Below are positions 26,283 through 34,861 of a stretch of DNA of 64,000 nt, one piece after another. The position numbers were made by a program, and so were the translations under genes. The stretch is from Salinicoccus kekensis. Its GTDB lineage: Bacteria > Bacillota > Bacilli > Staphylococcales > Salinicoccaceae. The stretch lies in contig NZ_OBQF01000001.1 in assembly GCF_900220995.1 (NCBI RefSeq), positions 682,001-746,000 of the forward strand, read 5' to 3'. Positions within the stretch are counted from its first letter, which is position 1. Every line of letters begins with the position of its first letter. The notes below the pieces were generated by a model. That model ran no database searches. It worked only from the letters and a program-made list of their open reading frames with translations, and was not told where the DNA came from.

Positions 26283-26516
26283 ATGAACTCCGATGTGTTA
26301 AAAGGAGGACTCAGTATTAACTTTAAAGAACTGATTTATCTAATGATTATTTGTATTGTCATGCATATTATTCTAGTTTCAGTTTTTTCATTAACCGAAA
26401 ATGAACTTATACTTTGGAATCAATATTTTATAGGTCATTATATGGGTATCTTATTTGCGCTGGCAGTTTATTTATTTACTAAAAGTAATAAGAAAGGTCC
26501 CCACCGCAGTCGATAA
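26283..26516 (+). CDS. small membrane protein with uncertain start
   Basis: Open frame with two hydrophobic helices (LIYLMIICIVMHIILVSVF and YMGILFALAVYLF) and a basic tail. The ATG used here gives 77 residues but has only a weak AAGTGA upstream. The best Shine-Dalgarno in the region (AAAGGAGG) lies 7 nt before an in-frame ATT at 26316, which would give 66 residues from a rare start codon. A terminator follows. Its composition is more AT-rich than nearby core genes. Function unknown. Confidence 0.5.
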   Translation: MNSDVLKGGLSINFKELIYLMIICIVMHIILVSVFSLTENELILWNQYFIGHYMGILFALAVYLFTKSNKKGPHRSR

Positions 26517-26567
26517 TATGTCCATATTTCCCTAGTTGTCAAATTTAGCAATCAAAATCTTCATTCT

Positions 26568-26592
26568 GCGTAGACTCGGTCTACGCTTTTCT
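26568..26592 (+). terminator. terminator after the small membrane gene
   Basis: A perfect 8-bp stem GCGTAGAC / GTCTACGC with loop TCG is followed by TTTTCTATTT on the plus strand. Confidence 0.8.
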
Positions 26593-26717
26593 ATTTAATC
26601 ACTATCTATCTGGCAGGTATATATCGGATATTTGAGTTCCATTACAGTATGTTGCAATTGAATGTATTTTACTGGTAGATTAGACTGTTAATATAAAGAC
26701 TTCACAGGAGGCACATG

Positions 26718-27689
26718 ATGCAAAGCGACGTAGAGTACTCAAAAGAAGAACTGATCAAGGAAATCGATTCACTGAAACGTCTGAACAAGCAGCTGCTGGA
26801 GACCTTCCACGAAACCGAGAAGCTGGAGTTCGGCTGGACGGGCAATCTCGGGCAGTGGTTCTGGGATTTCACGATCAATGAAGTTACATACAACCCGATG
26901 AAGGCAACAGCGCTCGGCTACACTGAGGAGGAGCTGCCGGAAAAGGTGCCGTACGAGTTTTTCACCGAAAAACTGCATCCGGATGATTATGAACATGTCA
27001 TGCAGATGATGCGTGATCATTTGGAGGGAAAGATCCCTGTATGGGAAGTGAAATACCGCATCCAGGCAAAGGACGGCTCATGGAAAGTCTACCAGGACCG
27101 CGGGAAAGTCACGGAACGGACAGAAGACGGTGCACCTCTCTTCTTAAAAGGCATCGTGTTCGATGTGACGGATGAAGAAGAGGAAAAAGAACAGCTGAAG
27201 GTGAAGAACAACAAACTGAGAAGCCAGATGAGGATTGATGCACTGACTTCCCTATATGCAAGGCAGGGTGTGCTCCTGGAACTGTCCTATTTGAAGGAAA
27301 GGGAGGATCCGCAGTCCATCATCGTGCTGCGCGTTGACGATTATGCAAAATACGAAGAGGAACTCGGCATCTTTATGAGTGAAAACATCTTGAAGACGGC
27401 GGGGAAGATCATTAAAGATGCGGCCGGTGAGGATCATTTCGCGGGGCGCTACCGGGAGACGGTATTTATGATCCTGCTTGATGATGCCCGTGAAGAGGAA
27501 GCCTATGCAGTGGCTGAAAAAGTGAGGAAGACTGTCATGAGCACCGTATTCGAAGTGCCCCGCGACATCACCATCAGCGGCGGTGTTGCTGAGTATATGC
27601 CGGGTGAGACGGTCAGTGAACTGATCCACACGGTCACGGAAAAGCTCGTCGCAGCCCAGCGTCAGGGCGGCAACCGGATCATCGGCTGA
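26718..27689 (+). CDS. PAS-GGDEF protein with degenerate GGDEF motif
   Basis: A 323-residue cytosolic protein. An N-terminal coil (1-35) leads to a PAS domain (about 45-150: GQWFWDFTINEVTYNPMKA ... GSWKVYQDRGKVT), a linker helix, then a GGDEF-fold domain from DALTSLYARQG (about 174). Where active cyclases have GG(D/E)EF, this one reads GRYRETVF (243-250), and the substrate-site Asn-Asp is missing. Cyclic-di-GMP synthesis is therefore unlikely. It may bind GTP or act through PAS sensing. The second ATG is used (AGGAGG 6 nt upstream). It sits among small membrane-protein genes. Confidence 0.85.
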   Translation: MQSDVEYSKEELIKEIDSLKRLNKQLLETFHETEKLEFGWTGNLGQWFWDFTINEVTYNPMKATALGYTEEELPEKVPYEFFTEKLHPDDYEHVMQMMRDHLEGKIPVWEVKYRIQAKDGSWKVYQDRGKVTERTEDGAPLFLKGIVFDVTDEEEEKEQLKVKNNKLRSQMRIDALTSLYARQGVLLELSYLKEREDPQSIIVLRVDDYAKYEEELGIFMSENILKTAGKIIKDAAGEDHFAGRYRETVFMILLDDAREEEAYAVAEKVRKTVMSTVFEVPRDITISGGVAEYMPGETVSELIHTVTEKLVAAQRQGGNRIIG

Positions 27690-27714
27690 GCGTAAGGAGG
27701 CAAAAAGATACCTG

Positions 27715-27912
27715 TCATCTTTCATCGTCGGACCGCCTGCTGCGGACGATGAGCGAGCTGATTATGAAATCAAGCACCACATAAATGATCACTGCGGTGA
27801 TGAAGAAACCCATCGACATCAACTCCGGATTCAGGAAATAGATCAGCCCTAAAGCTCCCAAAAATAAAAAGACGGCCAGTATCCTGAAATACCTCAATTT
27901 CAAGCTGAACAA
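27715..27912 (-). CDS. 65-residue two-helix membrane protein, paralogue B
   Basis: TTG start with AGGGGGTG 5 nt upstream. Two helices (about 9-27 and 34-55) are joined by LNPELMSMGFFITA, and the tail is SRRSDDER. It aligns along its whole length with the gene at 25416 (LRxFR, NPxLMS, FITA, charged tail), at roughly 40 percent identity by eye. It converges with the GGDEF gene, 25 nt apart. Function unknown. Confidence 0.72.
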   Translation of the reverse strand: MFSLKLRYFRILAVFLFLGALGLIYFLNPELMSMGFFITAVIIYVVLDFIISSLIVRSRRSDDER

Positions 27913-27996
27913 TCTTACACCCCCTATGGATTTAGACTCATTAGAGGCTTACCCGTCCGCACGGGGCTTAAACGCCACCGAAATTGTGAGGATTAG

Positions 27997-28022
27997 GTTT
28001 TACAACTAATTTAAATGGTAAT
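27997..28022 (+). promoter_or_regulatory. possible sigma-B-type promoter for the stress-protein gene
   Basis: GTTTTA and GGTAAT are 14 bp apart, about 90 nt upstream of the Usp gene. An overlapping sigma-A reading (TTTACA ... TAATAT) is equally possible. Confidence 0.35.
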
Positions 28023-28109
28023 CTAATATATATAAAGGATGGCATAGAAACGTAAAAACTGATATTTTTAATTTAGGCAATACTTTAAGAATTAAAAGGA
28101 TGTGTGGAT

Positions 28110-28532
28110 ATGTATAAAAAGATTTTACTGCCTTTCGATTTCGGCAACACTTTCTACAATGTTCCAGAACAGCTGGCTAAACTGACGAACGGAGATCCGG
28201 AAGCCGTGGTCACGATATTCCATATCATGTCGGAAAATGAAATGGCGGATAACGTGAAATATCACGGCAAGCATTTTGACGACATCACGAAAGATAAAGT
28301 GGAAGATTTGAAGCCGTTCACGGACGAACTTGATAAGCTCGATGTAAATTACAATATACTGATCAAATCAGGGCGTGTCATCACTGAACTGCTACGTGAA
28401 ATCAATGAAAATGATTATGAGATCGTCGTCATGAGCAACCAGCGGGCAAGAAGGGAACTGAAGCACGTGCTCGGACACGTCACCCATAAGGTGGCAAAGC
28501 GGGTCAATAAACCTGTCCTGATTGTAAAATAA
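28110..28532 (+). CDS. universal stress protein (UspA family)
   Basis: A 140-residue alpha/beta protein starting MYKKILLPFDFGNTF and ending HKVAKRVNKPVLIVK, the usual first and last strands of the family. The nucleotide loop normally GxxGxxxxxxG(S/T) is replaced by SNQRARRELKHVLG, so ATP binding is doubtful. AAAGGA lies 9 nt before the ATG; a GTG two codons earlier is too close to it. It is monocistronic, with a terminator right after, and has a possible stress promoter. Confidence 0.88.
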   Translation: MYKKILLPFDFGNTFYNVPEQLAKLTNGDPEAVVTIFHIMSENEMADNVKYHGKHFDDITKDKVEDLKPFTDELDKLDVNYNILIKSGRVITELLREINENDYEIVVMSNQRARRELKHVLGHVTHKVAKRVNKPVLIVK

Positions 28533-28544
28533 TATGACATTACT

Positions 28545-28576
28545 TAAAAAAACACCCTTTTTATAGGGTGTTTTTC
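28545..28576 (+). terminator. terminator between convergent usp and ipdC-like genes
   Basis: AAAAACACCCT pairs with AGGGTGTTTTT. A-runs and T-runs flank both sides, so it can act in either direction. Confidence 0.87.
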
Positions 28577-28593
28577 TCATTTATTAAATTCTT

Positions 28594-30234
28594 TTAATCA
28601 TCTTTTGCGTGTTCCCTTAAATTATGCAGGTACAGCGGTGCATCCATGGGATCGGTGACGACAAGCTCTATGAAGGCTGTGCCGTTGAAGCTTTGGGCCT
28701 TTTCAATCGCTTCATCCAGCTCCCTGTTCGTCCGTACACTGGCTTTGAACACTTCTCCGGCAGCGGAGAAACCGTCGATCAAAGTCATATAATCCCACTT
28801 TGGCACATCATTATAGTCGGCATAAGGGCGTTCCGTATTCAAATAGCGTTCAATCGTATAGCCCTGGTTGTTCAGTAAAAATATGATTGGCTGATACCCT
28901 TTATCGATGATGGTGCTCAATTCCTGGGCCGTAAATTGGAAAGCACCTTCGCCGATGAACAGCAGCACGCGGCGTTCCTCTGCAGCTGCTGAGACGCCGA
29001 GTGCGGCTGGTGTGCCATAGCCGATGCTCTGCCATGCGCCGTGGGAGACGAATGTTGCGCCTTCGGGCAGCTTCACCTGGCTCATGCCGTAGGAAAGCGT
29101 GCCGGTGTCGACGACGAGTATATCATCCTTTTCAAGCATCCTCTGGAAGCGCGGGTAATAGGACTCCGCCGCAATTTCCTCTTCCGGTCCGCCGGCTATA
29201 TCATCATAGATGGAAGGCAGCGCCTCCACTTCCCCTTCCCTTCGGTATCCGGATTCTTGGAGTGCTTCCAGTGCATCTTTTGCATGGATGCCGTCATACT
29301 TCTCACCCGCGACCTCGACTGAATGCGGATGGATGATGATCATCTTTCCTGTGTCAAGGTCTGCAGTGTATTTTGCGAGGTTGAAGTCGGACCAGAGCAT
29401 ACCGGCCGCGATGATGCAGTCGGCTTCCTCGACGATTTTCTGGACTTCCGGGTCGCCGAAGGCACCGCCGTACATGCCGATGTACTGGGGATGCTGTTCA
29501 TTGAAGCCGCCCTTCCCCTGCATCATCTGTGCCACCGGCACATTGAGCGCCTCGGCGAGCGACTGCACTTCCGGCTCAAGGCCGTAACGCAGCGTATTGA
29601 AGTCGACGAGCATCACCGTGTCGCCCGTCATACGCTCCTTCGCATGCGCGAGGGCAGATTCAAGATTTTTATCATCGGTCTTTTCTTCAGATACTGAAGT
29701 CTCGATCTCCCCGACCGGTTCCGTCACCTGGTCGATCGGAATATCGATATAGACAGGTTTCTTCTTTTCTTTTGCGATGCGTACCGCTTTCGGGATCTCG
29801 ATTCCTGCATTATCCTTCGTCACTTTGACGGCGTAGGCGGTGATGTGTTCATACATGTGCCTGAACACTTCAAAATTGCCGTCCATCAATGTATGGTGGA
29901 CATTCTCGCCAGCCTCTTGAGTCTCGAGGTCCGGGGATCCGGCAATGTGTATCACCGGTATATTCTCACTGTATGCACCGGCGACCGCATTGGAGGCGCT
30001 CAGTTCACCGACACCGAATGTCGTGATCATTGCAGCGATTCCCTTCACCTGTGCGTAACCGTCCGCAGCATAACCTGCATTCAGTTCATTCCGGTTATCA
30101 ATCAGGTCGATGCCTTCATAATCCTCCAGTGTATCGAGGAGGGAAAAATTGAAATCCCCGGGCACGCCGAAAATCTCAGTGATGCCCTCCTCCTTCAAAG
30201 TGTCGAATAAAAATTCCCCGACTGTTTTAGTCAT
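28594..30234 (-). CDS. thiamine-diphosphate 2-keto acid decarboxylase (IpdC/PDC type)
   Basis: A 546-residue cytosolic enzyme that by family decarboxylates indolepyruvate, phenylpyruvate, branched keto acids or pyruvate to aldehydes. The N-terminal domain has the cofactor-activating Glu in DNRNELNAGYAADGY (about 50). The C-terminal ThDP/Mg motif is GEGAFQFTAQELS to LLNNQGYTIE, with Glu in place of the usual GDG Asp. AGGAG stands 10 nt upstream of the ATG. A single-gene unit. The substrate is not fixed by sequence. Confidence 0.88.
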   Translation of the reverse strand: MTKTVGEFLFDTLKEEGITEIFGVPGDFNFSLLDTLEDYEGIDLIDNRNELNAGYAADGYAQVKGIAAMITTFGVGELSASNAVAGAYSENIPVIHIAGSPDLETQEAGENVHHTLMDGNFEVFRHMYEHITAYAVKVTKDNAGIEIPKAVRIAKEKKKPVYIDIPIDQVTEPVGEIETSVSEEKTDDKNLESALAHAKERMTGDTVMLVDFNTLRYGLEPEVQSLAEALNVPVAQMMQGKGGFNEQHPQYIGMYGGAFGDPEVQKIVEEADCIIAAGMLWSDFNLAKYTADLDTGKMIIIHPHSVEVAGEKYDGIHAKDALEALQESGYRREGEVEALPSIYDDIAGGPEEEIAAESYYPRFQRMLEKDDILVVDTGTLSYGMSQVKLPEGATFVSHGAWQSIGYGTPAALGVSAAAEERRVLLFIGEGAFQFTAQELSTIIDKGYQPIIFLLNNQGYTIERYLNTERPYADYNDVPKWDYMTLIDGFSAAGEVFKASVRTNRELDEAIEKAQSFNGTAFIELVVTDPMDAPLYLHNLREHAKDD

Positions 30235-30306
30235 TGATCAACCACTCCTATCGTAAGATGCGTTAATTAAGTCTTCCCTGTAAGGGAGTGTGTTAATCAA
30301 TTGTGG

Positions 30307-31353
30307 TCATCCCATATTGACGAATGGCCGGTCGAACTCCAGCATACCTTTGATCTGTTTCACATACACATCTTCCCCGTCGAGCCACCTGGCGAAATCG
30401 AATATGACCGGCTCACGGTCCGGCCCCATCGCAAACCACGCCTTCAATTCCCTCGGGAAATAGACTGAAGTATGGATCGTTCCGGCAGAGGCATCGTATT
30501 TATTCGAAAAGACACCATGTGCAGGGTCGTTCATGATTTTATACGACTCATATGCATTGCCTGCATCCTGCTGCCGGGTCATAATCCTCTCCTCACGCCC
30601 CCGTGTCTCCTCCTGGCGGTACCGGTTCTCCTCATTCAATATATGGAAATGGTTCGTGCATACATTCGCTTCCCTTATGACGACCCTCCGGGGAGAGGCT
30701 TCGACGACATATGAAATGCCGCTCGGGTCCAGTATCGGATAGCTGAATGAATGCCTGTGCGGGATTTCCTTCAGCAGTTCGGCCGCTTCATGGACATCGG
30801 CGCAGTTTTCAAGGATCAGCCGTCCAATCATGTTGCAGATGAAGCCGTCGCCGGATTTCTTGCTGTGGGTGAAGTTGTAACCCATGGCAAGCCCTTTTTC
30901 GTTCATGCCGTCAATCCGGCCTGTAATCTGCATCGACGGGCCGATCACCGCATAGCCCCCGTCGGTCGGCTGGTAGAATGTATACCGGCCTTCATAACCT
31001 TTCGGGTGGCTGTCGTAATTGCGGACCATGAAGTCGCTTCCTGTGAAGATCGAACAGCCGCTTGTGACATATTCCATATAAAATCCCCCGAACTGGCGGA
31101 TCGCTTCTTCCGCCTCCATGCCGAGAGCGTCGGCGAGGCCTTCGATCTCCTCTAAAATCAACGGGGAAAGATCAGTCATTATATTGATGAATCTATTCTC
31201 ATCCACTATGAAATGGCGGTGTTGCCTGGGCTTCCACTGACGTTCGCGGTTCGGCAGTATGGATGAATCCCTGAGCATCAGTCCCTGATGATAACCAAAA
31301 TCGTAATGTGTGCCCCTGAATTGGATGACATCGCTGTAGTACTGTTTCATCAT
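30307..31353 (-). CDS. C45-type acyltransferase/amidohydrolase
   Basis: A 348-residue protein of the acyl-CoA:6-aminopenicillanate acyltransferase / choloylglycine-hydrolase group. Such Ntn-hydrolases mature by cutting before a nucleophilic Cys, here most likely the Cys of YVTSGCSIFTG (about 103), followed by the substrate-positioning segment MVRNYDSHP. Two adjacent ATG codons follow AGGAG; a GTG four codons earlier overlaps that site. No signal peptide, so the product acts in the cytosol. The true substrate (an N-acyl amide) is unknown. Confidence 0.75.
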   Translation of the reverse strand: MMKQYYSDVIQFRGTHYDFGYHQGLMLRDSSILPNRERQWKPRQHRHFIVDENRFINIMTDLSPLILEEIEGLADALGMEAEEAIRQFGGFYMEYVTSGCSIFTGSDFMVRNYDSHPKGYEGRYTFYQPTDGGYAVIGPSMQITGRIDGMNEKGLAMGYNFTHSKKSGDGFICNMIGRLILENCADVHEAAELLKEIPHRHSFSYPILDPSGISYVVEASPRRVVIREANVCTNHFHILNEENRYRQEETRGREERIMTRQQDAGNAYESYKIMNDPAHGVFSNKYDASAGTIHTSVYFPRELKAWFAMGPDREPVIFDFARWLDGEDVYVKQIKGMLEFDRPFVNMG

Positions 31354-31459
31354 ATATTCGTTCACTCCTGCTTTTTTCTTTATACAAGTGTACGTGATTC
31401 GATCTTCAAGGGGAAATTAACAGCCTGAAAGCCCGCAGCACCTTGCCTCTAAACCAATA

Positions 31460-31488
31460 AAAAAATGACTCCGAAGAGTCATTTTTTT
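31460..31488 (-). terminator. terminator after the flotillin gene
   Basis: AAAAATGACTC pairs with GAGTCATTTTT around CGAA. The stop codon of the flotillin gene lies at the edge of the stem. A and T runs on both sides would also let it work on the plus strand. Confidence 0.87.
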
Positions 31489-33046
31489 AATAATCCTTAT
31501 AGTAATCATCTGCCGGATCGCTCTCCGGAGGGTCTTCAGCCGGCGGCTCCAGGCCGTCTTCCACGTCTGCAGCATGAACCTCTCCGGTGTCTTCAGATGT
31601 GGATTCCTGACTGTCCGCATCGTCATCTTCCACTTCCTTGTACTCTGCTTCATCCTGTCCGGTTGAAGCTGATAAATTGTTCAGGAAGCCTTCGAGGTCG
31701 AAGCCTGTCATCTGCCCCATGCTTTCCTGGAGTTTTGCCATCGTGCCGGTGACGGTGTTCGGCAGTGAGTTCATCTGCTCGCCCTTTCCGCTGTCCAGGA
31801 TGCGGATGGATTCCACATTACTCAGAGATTCGCTTACGGCCCTTGCGAATTCAGGCATGATTGCAATCAGCTGCTCAAGGATGATGACATCCTTATGCTC
31901 GGCCATCGCCTTCGCACGGCGCTCGATCGCTTCTGCTTCGGCGAGGCTCTTCTCCCTGATGACTTCCGCTTCAGCCTTACCTTCGGCCATGCGGGCCTCC
32001 GCCCTTGCCTCAGCTTCTTTCGTCTGTGCATAGTAGTCCGCCTCGGCCTGCTGCCTTCTGATGGCGACCTGCTGGCGTTCAAGCTCGACGTCGTTTTCAC
32101 GTTCCATCTGACGGAGCTTCAGTTCATTCTGCTTCTCCTGTTCGCGGATTTCGAGGCGCTGCCTTTCGACTTCCAGGCGGCGCTCTTCTTCTTCAAGCAT
32201 ACCCGCGGCCCTTGCGGCCGCATTTTCCTTCTCTGTTTCAGCAAGGATCCTTGCATCTTTCAGATCCTTCTCCTTACGGCTCTCTGCGATGTTCATCTCC
32301 CGCTTATACTGTTCATTGGAGATGTCCTCATTGTCCTTCGCCTGCTGGATTTCCGTTTCACGCCTGTTTTCGGACTCCGCGATCTCCGCTTTTTTCTTGA
32401 CCCGTGCAATCTGCGGACGACCCAGGTTTTCAAGGTAATTCTCATCATCCCTGAGGTCGGATAAGCCGAGTGATGTGATTTTGAAACCCATCCTGTTCAG
32501 CTGGTCCTGTGCGATTTCACGCACCTGTTCGTTGAAGCTCTCCCGGTCTTTATTGATCTGTTCGACCGTCATCTTGGATAATATCGCACGGAGGTTCGAG
32601 TTCAGTACTTCGGAAATCTCATGCTCGATATCCTCCTGCTCTTTGCCGAGGAACTGCTCGGCATATTTGACGATGCCGTCCAGGTCATCGGCCACTTTGA
32701 CAGTCGCCACCGCCTGGCCGTAGATGCCGACGCCTTCCAATGTGTACACTTTCGGCGTCGAGATCTGCAGCTGGAATGATTTGAGCGAAACCCTCGTCCC
32801 TGTCTGGAACAGTTTCAATCTGTGCCCGCCGCCGCGGATGACTTTCATATAACGCCCCTGATCGTCTTTATATATATTGGTCTCCTTCGTCTCATCCCCG
32901 AGATTCGGACCCGTGACGATCAGCGCTTCGTTGGAAGGCACCGTACGGTATCTCGCCTTCATGAAAAGATACCAGCCGACAGCTGCGATCAGCAGCAAAG
33001 CAACGACAACGATGATCGTGAGTAATGTACCCGTCACTTCAAACAT
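31487..33046 (-). CDS. flotillin-like membrane-microdomain protein
   Basis: A 519-residue SPFH protein. One N-terminal transmembrane helix (LLTIIVVVALLLIAAVGWYL), then the SPFH/band-7 domain (about 30-210), a long heptad-rich flotillin domain (about 215-390) with Glu-Ala repeats such as AEARAEARMAEGKAEAEV, and an acidic tail. It resembles Bacillus FloT (YuaG, 509 residues), which organises ordered membrane domains. AAGGGG is 7 nt before the ATG. No NfeD partner gene lies beside it. Confidence 0.9.
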   Translation of the reverse strand: MFEVTGTLLTIIVVVALLLIAAVGWYLFMKARYRTVPSNEALIVTGPNLGDETKETNIYKDDQGRYMKVIRGGGHRLKLFQTGTRVSLKSFQLQISTPKVYTLEGVGIYGQAVATVKVADDLDGIVKYAEQFLGKEQEDIEHEISEVLNSNLRAILSKMTVEQINKDRESFNEQVREIAQDQLNRMGFKITSLGLSDLRDDENYLENLGRPQIARVKKKAEIAESENRRETEIQQAKDNEDISNEQYKREMNIAESRKEKDLKDARILAETEKENAAARAAGMLEEEERRLEVERQRLEIREQEKQNELKLRQMERENDVELERQQVAIRRQQAEADYYAQTKEAEARAEARMAEGKAEAEVIREKSLAEAEAIERRAKAMAEHKDVIILEQLIAIMPEFARAVSESLSNVESIRILDSGKGEQMNSLPNTVTGTMAKLQESMGQMTGFDLEGFLNNLSASTGQDEAEYKEVEDDDADSQESTSEDTGEVHAADVEDGLEPPAEDPPESDPADDYYKDY

Positions 33047-33206
33047 ATGTAAACCCCTTTCCCTGTATGGTTATTCTGCTTTAAGGTTTCCACAATTCAC
33101 TCCCCGAGTCAATGAATATCACGGATTCCAAGGGAATCCATCACCTTAAATGGAATGTTATTTCATTTAATTTTATTAAAATTAATATGCATAATGTATA
33201 TTTAAC

Positions 33207-33234
33207 TTGCTATTCAGGAAAATCCGATTATAAT
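33207..33234 (+). promoter_or_regulatory. predicted sigma-A promoter for the glycosyltransferase gene
   Basis: TTGCTA and TATAAT are 16 bp apart inside the AT-rich 390-nt gap between the flotillin and glycosyltransferase genes. It would give a leader of about 195 nt. An in-frame open stretch from 33245 precedes the real start but has no ribosome-binding site. I see no other gene in the gap. Confidence 0.5.
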
Positions 33235-33436
33235 TAAATAATAATTGGAAGCGTCTCAAAGCTGTTATATATTGAAATACATCTTTATTAGAATAAAAAA
33301 CCATCCAATGATTTATATTGTTTTCGAAATAAAATATCATAAATTTTTAATCACGTCCATTCAATGGTATGCCCTGCCAAAAATCTTACATACCTGTACA
33401 TTTCACAATCAGTTCTTCAATAATGGAGGTCATACA

Positions 33437-34726
33437 ATGGACAATGCAGTCACTTTCATCACTTATTTGAATACATTCATGCTCATCTTCTTCACCGCGC
33501 TGTACAGTTATAAAATCATCTATATACTTGTTGCGATCTGGACGAAAAGGCGGCACCGGCCTGAAGCCGGTTCCATCCCCCCTTTCAATAAATATGCCGT
33601 GATCATCGCCGCAAGGAATGAAGCCCTCGTCATCGGGCAGCTCATCAAAAGCATCAAAAATCAAAAGTACCCCGCCGGAAACATCGACATTTTCGTCGTC
33701 GCGGACAACTGCACCGACAATACGGCAGAGGTGGCAGAAAAGGCGGGCGCGATCGTCAGGGAACGTTTCAATGATAAGAAGGTCGGCAAGGGGTATGCGC
33801 TCGACCATATGCTCGGAATCATCGAAGACGAATACTCCGACAGGCAGTACGACGGCTTCTTCATCTTTGATGCCGACAACCTCCTCGAGGAAAACTATGT
33901 GGCGAAGATGAACGACACCTTCAACCGGGGCTACAGGATCGTCACGAGCTACAGGAACTCCAAAAACTTTGACAGGAATTGGATTTCCTCCGGCTATTCC
34001 ATCTGGTTCCTGCACGAGGCGGAATACGTCAACCGGCCGAGGATGCTGCTGAATAACAGCGGTGCAATCTCCGGCACCGGCTTCCTCGTCGGTGCGGATG
34101 TGTTCCGGGAGAACGGCGGCTGGGTGCACCATCTGCTGACGGAGGATATTGAATTCACGGTCTCCCAGGTGATCAGGGGCGAGAAGATCGGCTACAGTGA
34201 TGCCATGTTCTACGATGAACAGCCCGTCACCTTCAATCAGTCATGGAAACAGAGGATGCGCTGGGCTAAAGGATTTTACCAGGTCTTCGGCGCATACGGG
34301 GGGAAACTCGCCAAAGGCATCTTCAGCGGCAGAGGCAACAGCTTTTCATGCTTTGATATGGCGATGACCATCATGCCCGCCCTGCTGCTCACTTTTTTCA
34401 GCGTCACCATCAACGGCTTCTTCTTCCTTGCCGGTCTGCTGATCTGGGATCTGGATGGCAATAAGGCAATCATAATGGCGACATCCGCTGCATTCCTCGG
34501 CACCATCTCGTGGATCTACCTCATGCTCTTCATCATAGGCGCCGTCACAATGATGAGTGAGAGGGATAAAGTCCATTGTGCCGGGTGGAAAAAAGTGGCT
34601 TACACTTTCACTTTCCCGCTTTTCATGCTCACTTATATACCGATTGCCATCACCGCACTTTTCAAAGATGTGGAATGGCAGCCGATAGCCCATACCGAAG
34701 CAAAATCAATCGAGGAAATGCAATGA
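33437..34726 (+). CDS. membrane glycosyltransferase, family 2
   Basis: A 429-residue inner-membrane GT2 enzyme. An N-terminal helix (8-33) leads to the catalytic domain with AVIIAARNE, VVADNCTDNT, FDADNLLEENY (DxD metal site), HHLLTEDIEFT (catalytic TED) and QRMRW (Q/RxxRW product-binding motif), then three or four C-terminal helices. That set marks processive or lipid-linked sugar synthases related to IcaA/BcsA, but no polysaccharide operon partners are nearby. GGAGG lies 7 nt upstream. A terminator follows the stop. Confidence 0.9.
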   Translation: MDNAVTFITYLNTFMLIFFTALYSYKIIYILVAIWTKRRHRPEAGSIPPFNKYAVIIAARNEALVIGQLIKSIKNQKYPAGNIDIFVVADNCTDNTAEVAEKAGAIVRERFNDKKVGKGYALDHMLGIIEDEYSDRQYDGFFIFDADNLLEENYVAKMNDTFNRGYRIVTSYRNSKNFDRNWISSGYSIWFLHEAEYVNRPRMLLNNSGAISGTGFLVGADVFRENGGWVHHLLTEDIEFTVSQVIRGEKIGYSDAMFYDEQPVTFNQSWKQRMRWAKGFYQVFGAYGGKLAKGIFSGRGNSFSCFDMAMTIMPALLLTFFSVTINGFFFLAGLLIWDLDGNKAIIMATSAAFLGTISWIYLMLFIIGAVTMMSERDKVHCAGWKKVAYTFTFPLFMLTYIPIAITALFKDVEWQPIAHTEAKSIEEMQ

Positions 34727-34732
34727 AGATAC

Positions 34733-34760
34733 GACCGTCCGGAGTGGACGGTTTTTTTTC
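34733..34760 (+). terminator. terminator after the glycosyltransferase gene
   Basis: ACCGTCC pairs with GGACGGT (loop GGAGT), followed by eight T residues. Confidence 0.9.
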
Positions 34761-34800
34761 TTTTGGCGCCTTGATTTATAAGCTAAATGAATATATTAGC

Positions 34801-34825
34801 GTTTAGCGCCTTATTATGAGGGAAT
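34801..34825 (+). promoter_or_regulatory. predicted sigma-B promoter for the DUF378 gene
   Basis: GTTTAG, 13 bp, GGGAAT: a close match to the Firmicute sigma-B consensus GTTTWW-N12-15-GGGWAW, 36 nt before the ATG. It is the second best of the four candidates in this window. Confidence 0.6.
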
Positions 34826-34861
34826 ACTTTCAGTAACATGAAATAATAAGGAGGAGAATTT

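Noticed and set aside
28594-30234. Inactive decarboxylase because the motif reads GEG, not GDG
   Set aside because: Glu can still coordinate the metal, and all other ThDP-binding parts are present, so the change alone does not support loss of function.
33245-33436. 64-residue N-terminal extension of the glycosyltransferase
   Set aside because: The frame is open only because the DNA is AT-rich; GGAGG stands 7 nt before MDNAVTF, and the extension has no ribosome-binding site.
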